Source: a virus
Length of the DNA stretch: 64,000 nucleotides
Reading direction: 5' to 3' (one strand)
IMG/VR virus record: IMGVR_UViG_3300043449_000692
Location: 32,212-96,211 of that record
Program-made: the position numbers and the translations under genes
Part shown: piece by piece, positions 9,141-17,302 of the stretch
Layout: each line of letters starts with the position of its first letter
Numbering within the stretch: position 1 is the stretch's first letter
The notes under the pieces: model-generated
The model's database searches: none
What the model saw: the letters and a program-made list of their open reading frames with translations, nothing else
Told to the model about the DNA's origin: nothing

Positions 9141-10129
9141 CGCACTCTCCATTGTGAAAACCTCGCCAGTGCAGTCAGACCGCTGCACGAACACTCGTCA
9201 ATGATGGCTTGAACCTCTTCGGGAGATCGTCCCGCAAGCACCATGTCGTTGATGTCCTTCTCTCCGATGCTGCTGTTCCACACACAGACGGTATAGCCGC
9301 TGCGGATCGCGTCTTCCATCTTGTGTACAATCTCGGGATTGCGTGGTTCGTTGTCATATACAACAACGCAATCGCGGAAAAGTTTAGTGGCGTGAGCGAG
9401 TTCGCTCCCAGCAAGAGCAATAGAGTTACGCAGAAATACAGAGTCAATCGGACCTTCAACGGCGTACACCTTCTTTGAATAATCCAACCGATCTTCGCCG
9501 TAGACCGCTCGTCCGTCCTTGGTGAACTTCACGGTAATGTATCGGATTGAATTTTTGGAACCGCTCAAGCAGCGTCCTTGCGCCGCGAGGAGTTCCCCTG
9601 CTTTGTTCACGAATGGTATGACGATACGCTCGTCATTCGGAACGGTAGTGTATGTAGAGTCGATGGAGCGCACCCAATCACCAAACGCTTTTGAAAAATA
9701 GAACCGATCAAGGTGGGGAACCTTGCGGTTTTCCAAATATTGCCGTGCAGGGTTTGTTTCAGGCAGGGTGGACACGGGAGGAAGCCGTATCTGTGCCTTT
9801 GGAAGGGCTACAGCAGCCTCCACAGGCTTCACATAGTTGCTCTTACCGTTCTCCCCGTTTCGCCACCGTTCAAGCGCGTATTCCTGTGCCAGAGCAGGAG
9901 CCACGGTTTCCAAAAATCGGTACACCGAATGTCCTGCACCGCAGTTGTGACATTTGAAAAAATAGTCGTTCTTCTTGGGGAAGAAGAAGCCACGCGCCTT
10001 GCTCTTGCTCCGCTGTGAGTCACCACAGAGAGGACAACGGCAATTTGCAAGTGCTTGGGTCTTCCACTTGAATCGCTCAAGTTGGGGAGACACCATGTTA
10101 ATGTATTTCTTGTCGATATAGGTGGACAT
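9137..10129 (-). CDS. 61: DNA primase (T4 gp61 family)
   Basis: A 330-residue primase that makes RNA primers on the lagging strand with the gp41 helicase. The N-terminal zinc ribbon has CPLCGD near residues 33-38 and FKCHNCGAG near 58-66. The TOPRIM region includes VYAVEGPIDSVFL and VVVYDNEP, matching the acidic catalytic residues of the family. T4 gp61 is 342 residues. It starts ATG at 10129 in a TAATG overlap with the gmd stop and ends in an ATGA overlap with thyX, so translation is likely coupled through the three genes. The GDP-mannose dehydratase gene separates it from its helicase partner. Confidence 0.93.
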   Translation of the reverse strand: MSTYIDKKYINMVSPQLERFKWKTQALANCRCPLCGDSQRSKSKARGFFFPKKNDYFFKCHNCGAGHSVYRFLETVAPALAQEYALERWRNGENGKSNYVKPVEAAVALPKAQIRLPPVSTLPETNPARQYLENRKVPHLDRFYFSKAFGDWVRSIDSTYTTVPNDERIVIPFVNKAGELLAAQGRCLSGSKNSIRYITVKFTKDGRAVYGEDRLDYSKKVYAVEGPIDSVFLRNSIALAGSELAHATKLFRDCVVVYDNEPRNPEIVHKMEDAIRSGYTVCVWNSSIGEKDINDMVLAGRSPEEVQAIIDECSCSGLTALARFSQWRVR

Positions 10130-11124
10130 TACGGCTTGGATTGCTCTCGCTTGAAGTCAGAATCGTACATCATCTTTGCAAGGGAGATCATATCGTGCTT
10201 CGGCTCCCACTGCAAGACCCGCTTGGCTTTTTCAGGATTACCAAGCAGATACGGAACTTCGTTAGGGCGGAACAGACGGGGATCAATCTCCACATACTTG
10301 CGATAGTCACCAAGTCCCGCGTGGTCAAATACTACTTCCAAAAACTCACGAACCGAGTGGGTGCGGTTTGTTGCCACCACATAATCATCACCATGCGGTT
10401 GCTGAAGCATGAGCCACATGGCTTCCACATAATCACCAGCAAAACCCCAATCTCGCTTCGCGTCAATATTGCCCAGAAGAAGTTTTGACTGCTTTCCCTG
10501 TGCGATTCGTGCAGCAGCCATAGTGATCTTACGGGTCACGAATGTCTCGCCACGGCGTGGGCTTTCGTGGTTGAACAGGATTCCCGAACTTGCGTGAATC
10601 TTGTATGCCTCACGATACACGCGAGTCATGTGGTGAGCGTGGAGTTTAGCCACGGCGTAGGGCGAAACAGGCATCATGCGGCTGCTTTCAGTGTATCCTG
10701 TGTCTCCGTGGTCTGTTGAGTCACCAAACATCTCTGATGATGACGCTTGATAGAATCGTGTCTGTGGACTGACAGAACGAATTGCTTCAAGAATCTTCAG
10801 AGTTCCTCCAGCAATTCCGTCACTTGTATATTCAGGCACATCAAACGAAACAGCCACATGGGACTGCGCGGCAAGATTATACACTTCGTCTGGCTTGTAC
10901 TTCGCCAACAGATTGGTCATGGCTCCACCATCAGAGAGATCGTAGTAGCACATCTTGAATTGGGTGCAATCAATCGGGTGGTTGTAGATGTGATCGACTC
11001 GCTCAGTATTGATAAGCGAGGTGCGCCGCTTCAAGCCAATGACATAGTACCCCTTTGAGATCAGGAGATCCGCGAGGTAAGATCCGTCTTGTCCGTTTAC
11101 GCCAGTAATGATTGCTGTTTTCAT
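10129..11124 (-). CDS. gmd: GDP-mannose 4,6-dehydratase
   Basis: A 331-residue short-chain dehydrogenase-type enzyme that converts GDP-mannose to GDP-4-keto-6-deoxymannose, the first step to GDP-fucose. The start at 11124 (TAATG overlap with gp41) gives MKTAIITGVNGQDGSYLADL, the NADP-binding signature typical of GMD. KRRTSLINTERVDHIY, QASSSEMFG and the catalytic YxxxK (SPYAVAKLHAH) follow, then the substrate loop FNHESPRRGETFVTRK. The next enzyme of the pathway, GDP-fucose synthase, lies at 25492-26454, about 15 kb away in the sugar cluster. Its place between helicase and primase in a coupled operon is unusual and implies early expression. Confidence 0.95.
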   Translation of the reverse strand: MKTAIITGVNGQDGSYLADLLISKGYYVIGLKRRTSLINTERVDHIYNHPIDCTQFKMCYYDLSDGGAMTNLLAKYKPDEVYNLAAQSHVAVSFDVPEYTSDGIAGGTLKILEAIRSVSPQTRFYQASSSEMFGDSTDHGDTGYTESSRMMPVSPYAVAKLHAHHMTRVYREAYKIHASSGILFNHESPRRGETFVTRKITMAAARIAQGKQSKLLLGNIDAKRDWGFAGDYVEAMWLMLQQPHGDDYVVATNRTHSVREFLEVVFDHAGLGDYRKYVEIDPRLFRPNEVPYLLGNPEKAKRVLQWEPKHDMISLAKMMYDSDFKREQSKP

Positions 11125-12539
11125 TAGATGTTCCAATCGCTAGTGTCACGCTTCTTGCCGAACTTCGCCGTGAAGTCCTTGGCACCGTATCCTGATCCGT
11201 ATCCGTCCTCTTCACCCTTTTGGATGTTCGCATCCATGAGGTCTTCCGAAACGCTGCTGTCAATATCATAGAACTTCATCTTGGCGTAGTTCAAGCCCAC
11301 GATGAACTTCTTGTTTGCAGCCTTGCCGTTGTAGCGGTTCTTCAACTGCTTCACCATGATCTGTCCTGCCTTCTCCAACTCATCGGTGGTGATGAGGGCA
11401 ATCATCAGGTCTGCGGTGTGGGGCAAGCCGAATGATTCTGAAGTATCCGTGAGGTCAACATCGGTGGACGAGAACCCTGCGCGGTTCACCTGTGTGGCAC
11501 TCACGATGGGAACATCCCGCTCCATTGCCAGACCACGCAACTCCTCGGCAATAGCCTTGATATAGCCATACGAGTTGATGTTGTTGCCGTGCTTGAATCG
11601 TGCAGACGAGCAGATGTTGATGTAGTCCACGAAAATGATGTCGGGGATGAACTGCTTCTTCAGGCGCAACTCGTCCAACAGGATGCGGAAGTGGTTCACA
11701 TTCGCAAAAGAGGTGGGGTATTCCTTCACGATGAGTTTACCGCTCACGCCACGGGTCGCACCCTTCAGTCGTTTCTCGTACATCTCAAGGGGCAAGTCCT
11801 GAAGTTCATCCATCGTGATGTCCATGATGTTTGCGTCAATGCGTTCTGCGATGCGCTCTTCAGCCATTTCAAGAGTGATGTACAGGACATTTCGGTTCTG
11901 CATGAGACACGCAGCCGCATGGTGGCACATGAACAGCGACTTGCCAACGCCTGTTCCTGCCATAATGATGTTCAGGGTCTTCGGAGAGATACCGCCCTTG
12001 GTGATGGTGTTGAACATCTCCAAGTCAAACGGAACCTTCCGCTCTACCCTGTGGTAGAACTCATGGCGAGACTCGTAGTCCTCAAGGAAATCGTGTCCCA
12101 CATTCGTGTCAAACGAAACCGCGAGAGCCTTCGACAGAATCTCGGGGAGAGCATGGGGAGTCCGCGCCTTGTCCTTGCCGTCTATGATCTGAATGGATTC
12201 AAGAATGGCATTGTAGATGGCTTTGTCCTTGCAGAACTTCTCGGTGGTGTCACTCAACCACTGCGTGTCCTGCTTCGGGGACTTCCCCATGTCTCCTACG
12301 AGGCTCTTGCACTTGGAGAACTCGTCCTCCGTCAATCCCTTGTTGTCTTCAAGTGCAATAAGCAGGGCATCTTTTGTGGGAATGCCCTTGTACTGATTCA
12401 CGAATTCCTTGATGGATCGGAACACAGCCCGATCCACGCGATCAAGGAAGTACTCCTCCTGCAAGAATGGAATGGTCTTCTTGCAGAATTCGCTGTCGTT
12501 AAGCAGCCCTGCCAGTATTGTCTTCTCGGTTTGGCTCAT
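11124..12539 (-). CDS. 41: Replicative DNA helicase (T4 gp41)
   Basis: A 471-residue DnaB-like hexameric helicase (T4 gp41 is 475). A helical N-terminal region is followed by the RecA-like core with Walker A GTGVGKSLF near 195-203 and the Walker B segment IIFVDYINIC. Late motifs are IVSATQVNRAG and MVKQLKNRYNGK. It unwinds DNA ahead of gp43 and partners with the gp61 primase two genes downstream. ATG at 12539 is preceded by gatgagg as a possible SD and overlaps the end of the preceding hypothetical gene by 41 bases, in another frame. Its stop overlaps the gmd start. Confidence 0.95.
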   Translation of the reverse strand: MSQTEKTILAGLLNDSEFCKKTIPFLQEEYFLDRVDRAVFRSIKEFVNQYKGIPTKDALLIALEDNKGLTEDEFSKCKSLVGDMGKSPKQDTQWLSDTTEKFCKDKAIYNAILESIQIIDGKDKARTPHALPEILSKALAVSFDTNVGHDFLEDYESRHEFYHRVERKVPFDLEMFNTITKGGISPKTLNIIMAGTGVGKSLFMCHHAAACLMQNRNVLYITLEMAEERIAERIDANIMDITMDELQDLPLEMYEKRLKGATRGVSGKLIVKEYPTSFANVNHFRILLDELRLKKQFIPDIIFVDYINICSSARFKHGNNINSYGYIKAIAEELRGLAMERDVPIVSATQVNRAGFSSTDVDLTDTSESFGLPHTADLMIALITTDELEKAGQIMVKQLKNRYNGKAANKKFIVGLNYAKMKFYDIDSSVSEDLMDANIQKGEEDGYGSGYGAKDFTAKFGKKRDTSDWNI

Positions 12540-12894
12540 TTAGTCCAAGTTCCTCATCAAGTCTAGCCAGACGATCCATTGCTTCCTGACGCTCTTTGTA
12601 CTCGGGGGTTTCCCGCAACTTCTCAAAATACTCTAATGCGTCATCTGTAGTAGGGGTATCGTACATTGCTTCGGATCGGTCGTCAATCTCTTTCTGCAAC
12701 TTCTTGCCGTCTTCTGAAGCCTTCCATGCTTCAATCGCGGGATTGTCGCATGAGCAGACAAGAGCCTCATGGGAGTTTGGTCCTACGAGCATACCGTCCC
12801 ACTCGTAGCAGAAATGCCATCCTGCTGCAATCTCTTCAGGAGTCAGTTTCTCTTCCCAATTGTCCATCAAGGAGTTGTACCGCTCCTTACTCAT
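12499..12894 (-). CDS. Conserved-looking hypothetical protein between uvsX and gp41
   Basis: The start at ATG 12894 (MSKERYNSLMDNW) overlaps the uvsX stop by 8 bases, giving 131 residues. The longer ORF reading through uvsX is a shadow. The N-terminal part has LTPEEIAAGWHFCYEWDGMLVGP and a later CSCDNPAI, so two or three cysteines could bind metal, though spacing is not a classical zinc finger. The second half is charged and helical, likely coiled. The 3' end overlaps the gp41 start by 41 bases. Its place between recombinase and helicase suggests a replication or recombination accessory role, but no family is recognised. Confidence 0.75.
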   Translation of the reverse strand: MSKERYNSLMDNWEEKLTPEEIAAGWHFCYEWDGMLVGPNSHEALVCSCDNPAIEAWKASEDGKKLQKEIDDRSEAMYDTPTTDDALEYFEKLRETPEYKERQEAMDRLARLDEELGLNEPNREDNTGRAA

Positions 12895-13936
12895 CTCCAT
12901 CTGCGGACTCCTCTGCTGGCTTCTCGTCTGATCCGTAGCAGAACTCCTTCTTCGCTGCGGCATCAATGGCTGCAAGAATCTCGTCCGTGTAGTACTTCTC
13001 GGGATTCTTGTTGATCTGCGACTCGAAAGCCGTCTTGCCGTTGGGCAGTTCAATCTTCGTGGACACCTTCTTGAAGATACCGTACTTGATGGCGACATCA
13101 AGCAGACCATAGTACTTGTTCAAGCCTGTCTCAAAGTTCAACTGCACATCCACCATCTTGTCCTGCTTCGTCAGGCGGCTCTTGTACGCCTTGCAGTGGA
13201 TGATGTTGCCCACCACCTCGTTGTCCACCTTGTCCTTCTTCTTGGACAGGTAGATGATCGTGGACGCGGCGTACTTCAGACCGCTGCCGCCGCCCATCTC
13301 CTTCGTGGGAACATACGCACCCACCACATCGTAGGTGTGGTTCGTCATCAGCAGGGGAATCCGTGCATGACCCAACTTGATGGTCAGAACGCGGAACGCT
13401 GCCTTCGTGACCTGTGCGCGAGTCATGTCGCGGGTGTTCTTGCCCTCTGCGGTGTCGTTCATCTCCTTCTCAGTGGACAACATTCCAAGCGAGTCAAGCA
13501 CGATCATCATGCGGGGACGGGTGTCCTTGTCTGCCTCAAGGTACTTGTCCACCGACAGCACACACTGGTGGCGGAACTCCTCCACCGTAGCCACAGGCAG
13601 CACAGCCACGCGGTCGGTGTCAATACCACGGGACTTGAGCAGATCCGAAGTGATCGCTTGCTCCGTGTCAAAGTACATGACCATCGCGTTGGGATCGGAG
13701 TTCAGGAACTCACGCACCACATTGAGAGCAAAGTAGGTCTTGCCCGTGGCTTGCTCTCCTGCAAGAGCCACGATCTTGTTGTCAGGGATACCACCGTGAA
13801 TCGAACCGCTCAACAGTGCGTTGAATGCATACGATCCCGTGGAGATGAATCCCTTTACATCGCTGCCCTCCAAGCCGTCAGAGGCTACGGTGGCGTACTT
13901 GTTTCCTGCTGCCTTCAGAATGTCCTTCAGTTTCAT
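12887..13936 (-). CDS. uvsX: UvsX RecA-like recombinase
   Basis: A 349-residue strand-exchange protein (T4 UvsX is 391). Walker A is GEQATGKTYFALNV near residues 60-73. VMYFDTEQAI, MMIVLDSLGML (Walker B) and PLLMTNHTYDVVGAY follow in RecA order. The acidic C-terminus (EKPAEESADGDE) resembles the regulatory tail of RecA-like proteins. It coats single-stranded DNA with help from UvsY, also encoded here, to drive recombination-dependent replication and repair. ATG at 13936 overlaps the stop of the 57-residue ORF (ATGA). Confidence 0.95.
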   Translation of the reverse strand: MKLKDILKAAGNKYATVASDGLEGSDVKGFISTGSYAFNALLSGSIHGGIPDNKIVALAGEQATGKTYFALNVVREFLNSDPNAMVMYFDTEQAITSDLLKSRGIDTDRVAVLPVATVEEFRHQCVLSVDKYLEADKDTRPRMMIVLDSLGMLSTEKEMNDTAEGKNTRDMTRAQVTKAAFRVLTIKLGHARIPLLMTNHTYDVVGAYVPTKEMGGGSGLKYAASTIIYLSKKKDKVDNEVVGNIIHCKAYKSRLTKQDKMVDVQLNFETGLNKYYGLLDVAIKYGIFKKVSTKIELPNGKTAFESQINKNPEKYYTDEILAAIDAAAKKEFCYGSDEKPAEESADGDE

Positions 13937-14106
13937 AATCTCTCCAATGCTTTGGTCTGCGTGTCAATGAGAACCATCTCGTTCTCGTTAGCCCGTATTG
14001 TATCCAAGGGCGTGAGTTTGTCAACGATCATCTTCTGCGTTTCACGGCGCAGCAGGTCTTTTCGCGCTGCGAGAAGACCTTTCAAGTATTCAACATCTAC
14101 TTGCAT
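13933..14106 (-). CDS. Hypothetical small protein, 57 aa
   Basis: A short ORF missed by length-based calling. ATG at 14106 lies in a TAATG overlap with the upstream Sm-like gene, and its TGA lies in an ATGA overlap with uvsX. This perfect coupling at both ends supports a real gene. The peptide (begins MQVDVEYLKGLLAARKD) is predicted helical and charged: Arg/Lys-rich in the first half, more acidic in the second. It resembles a short coiled-coil or an adaptor to a replication protein. No family is recognised. Confidence 0.65.
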   Translation of the reverse strand: MQVDVEYLKGLLAARKDLLRRETQKMIVDKLTPLDTIRANENEMVLIDTQTKALERL

Positions 14107-14435
14107 TATTGGGTTACGAGTTTGAGTCCTGCTGCGGTCGGAGCAACACTCGGAACCACGATGCCGTTGAAAGCACCATTGAATTCATTTGCAAGATCGG
14201 TTGCAGGCTCGGCGGTGAACATCACATAAGACGCAGGAACAGTCATCTTCTGCTCCTTCACCGATGCCATCCACGGCACGACAGCAATATTTGCACCGCC
14301 GCCCTTCGTGGGCATGGGAACAACCATGCACGGATTCTTGAGAGTGTACGACACAATCTTGTCACCTTCGAAATTTTCGGTGACCATTGCAATGAGTTCT
14401 TCGCCAGTCTGAACCTTCACGATCTTTGTAGCCAT
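14106..14435 (-). CDS. Sm/Lsm-like small beta protein
   Basis: A 109-residue protein with the pattern of a phage Sm-like fold. VKVQTGEELIAMV is the first bent strand pair, then a loop, YTLKNPCMVV, a Gly-rich loop, IAVVPWMAS, and finally KMTVPASYVMF. The same pattern recurs in the protein at 40331-41227 (FKLRSGEEIIAKV, LQRPMKIV, FFTNWLGN, DIPLDFIVV), so the two are probably paralogues. Sm-like proteins form rings that bind RNA; the RNA-binding role here is inference. ATG 14435 has an upstream aaagga SD. It leads the coupled run to the 57-aa gene, uvsX and gp41. Confidence 0.65.
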   Translation of the reverse strand: MATKIVKVQTGEELIAMVTENFEGDKIVSYTLKNPCMVVPMPTKGGGANIAVVPWMASVKEQKMTVPASYVMFTAEPATDLANEFNGAFNGIVVPSVAPTAAGLKLVTQ

Positions 14436-14477
14436 GATGAATCCTTTTGTTAGGGGTTACTGTATGTAGTGAGGCGG

Positions 14478-17030
14478 TCAAGCAAACAACGACTCAAGAC
14501 TATTTCTTTCTTCGGGACTCCATCCAACCGCATCGGTGATGGCGCGTAGAGGCTCAAGGAAAGTCTTTTTGAATTGAGTGTCGTAGTCAATGTATTTCTG
14601 AAGATCGAACTCCTTCGGCATCGTCACAGGGAATCCGATCACGCCTTCGTGGATGGGATTGGGAGTCTTCAGATAGATGAACTTCATCTTCTCGCCCTCA
14701 CCGATGGTGCGGTACTTCTTGCTCAAGCCCATCTTTTTTACAAGCGAGTTGTGGAGCAGGGCAGACTTTACCGCGATGGGCGTACCCTTCTTGTAGATGG
14801 TAAGCGGTGACGAGTATTCCTCCATGCCGTTCACGGATCGGGGAGAGGCGACTTCCTCCACGGGCAAGGACTTGAAGTCTCGTTCAGTCTTGCGGACAAA
14901 CTCCTGAAGCGTGGCTTCGTCCTGCATCAGCACCATCTCAATGGCAGTCTTCAGAGACTTGCGGACATAGGCAGGAGTGGATGAACGCGCTGTTTCCATG
15001 CCCATGATCTTGAACTTCGGAGTCTTGTAGCGAACGCCTTCGGCATCCCACACGGACAGCATATACCGCTTCTTTGCCGTCCACACGCCCTTCTCCGCAA
15101 TCACTTCGCGTCCCATTGCCATCTTGTTCGCGTAGGCATTGGTGCAGTCCGCAAGGGTGGCGAACTCCTTTTCGATCTGTGGCTGAATCACCCGCTCACA
15201 GAACTTGTCCAAGAAGTCCACCACCCGTTGCGTATCAGCCTCGCCCTTGAAGGACGACTGCACCACCTTGCCAAGTCTCAAGTAAACAGAATCGGTGTCG
15301 GACGCAATCACATAGTCCTCGCCCTCGGTCTTCAGGACGCGATTGAGAAACTTGTTCAGAGCGTCACCGATCCACTGGATGCTCAACTGCCCCGACAGCG
15401 TGATGGCTTCGGCAAGTGCCACATCAAAGAATCTGAAGTATTGGTTGCCGATTGCGCCGTATGCGGAGTTCAACTGAATCTTTCGCACCAACTGAAAGTT
15501 GTGGTACTTGGAAATCTCGTACTCAATCTTGCGCCGCTCTTCGGCTGGCGCATTCTTGTCCAAGTCCACCAACCGCTTCTGTGCTGCGATCATCAGCCCC
15601 TTGTAGTGCTTGCGTTCTGCGTACATCTTCTCCATGAGTTCAGGCAGGAAGCCTTGGCGGTCGCGCACGAATGCAACGCCGTTCGCTGCCACGCTCACGC
15701 CTTCCGCCTTCGCGGAGTTCAGATATTCAGCAGGGTCAATGAACTGCTTTACAGTCTCGCCGCGATTCCGTGCCAGCATGGACTCGGGAGAAATGGCTCC
15801 ACGCCGCCACACGGGATTAGGATGCTTTGTCTCGGGAGAGATGTTGTACTGCATGATGAGGTGGGGATACAGCGAGTTCAAGTCAAAACTCACCACCCAA
15901 TCGTGCTTGCCTACAAGCGGATCTTTCACATACGCACCCGCGTACTGATCGTCCTTCTTGTGTTCGGTCTTCTGCGGAATCACCATACCCTTGCTCATCA
16001 GGTGGTGGTGGATGATGGCATCCCATGTACGGACTTGCGAGAACACATCCTCAAAGTTCACCCGTGCCGAATACGCCAACGCCACCGCGAGTTCCATGAG
16101 TTTCAGTTTGGATTCAAGGCGATCAACGAGCCGCACATCTTGGAAGTTATACTCCATGAACTTCTGAAAGTTCTGTGTGTAGAACTCCTGAATGGTTTCG
16201 TATTCCGCATACGACAGTTTCTCTTCGCCCAACTCCACCTTGGAAATGTGATTGAGGGAGTAGGACTCCTGCTTCACATAGGTGAAAGTCTGATACAGTT
16301 CAAAGTAGTCAAGCGTGGCAACGCCGCTGATCACATACGCGGTCTGATCGCGTCCCATGCGATTCACCACAGTCTCGCGGAGTTTGCCCCACGGCGAGAG
16401 GGAGTTTCCCCATCCTTCTTCAAGGTAGTTCATCCGCGCCACAAGGTACGGAATATCAAAGAAGCGGATGTTCCAACCTGTCACGATGTCGGGATCAAGG
16501 AACCGCCATAGTTCAATGAACCCTGCAAGCAGTTCTCGCTCGTCATCGTAAGGAATGCAGGAAACTCCCTCGCCGTCAATATGAAAGTCCCCCAAGCCTA
16601 GCACATAGGTCTTGTCGCCCATTGAGATCGTGATTGCAATGACCCGCTCGGTGGGAGCGGATGGCGTGGGAAAACCGCCGTCACACGATGTCTCAATGTC
16701 CAAGTTGGCTATGCGGAGGCTGCTGAAGTCGTAATCGACTTCATTGGGAAACTCCTTGTAAAGGTACTGGTACACAAAGTTGGTGTTTCCGTAGATGTCG
16801 TAGTTGGAGACATCCTTGAAACGGTCAATGAACTCGCGGGCTTCCCCGATACCGTCAAACTGAATGGGCTGCACGGGCTTGCCGTTGATCGTGGTGAACT
16901 CTCCCTCGTCCTTGGAGGGGATGTAAAGCGTGGGGCAGAACGGGATGCGGAGATGCTGTCTCTGCCCGTTCTTCCATCCACGATACAGGATGTTCTTGCC
17001 ACGAATATCAACGGAAGTGTAGAAGTCCAC
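14478..17030 (-). CDS. 43: DNA polymerase (T4 gp43, family B)
   Basis: An 850-residue replicative polymerase with proofreading (T4 gp43 is 898). The exonuclease motif is IANLDIETSC near 106-115. Polymerase motif A is VSFDLNSLYPHLIM, motif B IQLNSAYGAIGN and motif C IASDTDSVYLRL. The start codon is GTG at 17030, 7 bases after an aaggag SD that overlaps the stop of the GroES-like gene. The gene is intact, without an intron, intein or split. The C-terminal residues (NSLESLFA) resemble a clamp-binding tail that would contact gp45. It acts with gp44/62, gp45, gp41 and gp61, all in this window. Confidence 0.97.
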   Translation of the reverse strand: MDFYTSVDIRGKNILYRGWKNGQRQHLRIPFCPTLYIPSKDEGEFTTINGKPVQPIQFDGIGEAREFIDRFKDVSNYDIYGNTNFVYQYLYKEFPNEVDYDFSSLRIANLDIETSCDGGFPTPSAPTERVIAITISMGDKTYVLGLGDFHIDGEGVSCIPYDDERELLAGFIELWRFLDPDIVTGWNIRFFDIPYLVARMNYLEEGWGNSLSPWGKLRETVVNRMGRDQTAYVISGVATLDYFELYQTFTYVKQESYSLNHISKVELGEEKLSYAEYETIQEFYTQNFQKFMEYNFQDVRLVDRLESKLKLMELAVALAYSARVNFEDVFSQVRTWDAIIHHHLMSKGMVIPQKTEHKKDDQYAGAYVKDPLVGKHDWVVSFDLNSLYPHLIMQYNISPETKHPNPVWRRGAISPESMLARNRGETVKQFIDPAEYLNSAKAEGVSVAANGVAFVRDRQGFLPELMEKMYAERKHYKGLMIAAQKRLVDLDKNAPAEERRKIEYEISKYHNFQLVRKIQLNSAYGAIGNQYFRFFDVALAEAITLSGQLSIQWIGDALNKFLNRVLKTEGEDYVIASDTDSVYLRLGKVVQSSFKGEADTQRVVDFLDKFCERVIQPQIEKEFATLADCTNAYANKMAMGREVIAEKGVWTAKKRYMLSVWDAEGVRYKTPKFKIMGMETARSSTPAYVRKSLKTAIEMVLMQDEATLQEFVRKTERDFKSLPVEEVASPRSVNGMEEYSSPLTIYKKGTPIAVKSALLHNSLVKKMGLSKKYRTIGEGEKMKFIYLKTPNPIHEGVIGFPVTMPKEFDLQKYIDYDTQFKKTFLEPLRAITDAVGWSPEERNSLESLFA

Positions 17031-17038
17031 GATGCTCC

Positions 17039-17302
17039 TTAACGCTCAACTAGTGCAATCCAGTCCTGATGAACCATGTCACCGCCATCATGTCCCTGAC
17101 CTTGGTTCTTGGTGCGATCCCACAGAACCTTGTCTCCAACCTTGATGTCTTCCGTTATCTTATCACCGATTGCGGTAACCGTAGCCCAAATGTACTGGGT
17201 TTTGACTACTTCATTGTAGATGATGCCTGCTTCGGTTTCCTTCTGTCCGCCAAGGTGCGACTGCACCCAAATCCATTTTCCAATTGGCTTGAACTTGCTC
17301 AT
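17039..17302 (-). CDS. GroES-like co-chaperonin
   Basis: An 87-residue protein with the Cpn10 pattern: KPIGKWIWVQ at 5-14, a mobile-loop-like ETEAGIIYNE at 22-31, then IWATVTAIGDKI, DIKVGDKVLW and a terminal HQDWIALVER. It should cap host GroEL to fold phage proteins, as T4 gp31 does for the capsid protein. It is shorter than gp31 (111) and closer to bacterial GroES in layout. The mobile loop lacks the usual hydrophobic GGIVL triplet but keeps Gly-Ile-Ile. ATG 17302 overlaps the methyltransferase stop, and the stop TAA is inside the SD of gp43. Confidence 0.8.
   Translation of the reverse strand: MSKFKPIGKWIWVQSHLGGQKETEAGIIYNEVVKTQYIWATVTAIGDKITEDIKVGDKVLWDRTKNQGQGHDGGDMVHQDWIALVER

Noticed and set aside
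14436-14477. Possible promoter with TTGACC in the gap after gp43
   Set aside because: No acceptable -10 box lies at 16-18 bases (the best gives TAACCC), so it was not annotated.
15228-16511. 427-codon plus-strand ORF opposite gp43
   Set aside because: It is antisense to the polymerase motifs, has the composition of a reverse-complement shadow, and shows no family features. Similar long plus-strand ORFs at 11589-12566, 13196-14125, 42013-42984 and 52793-53701 are rejected for the same reason.
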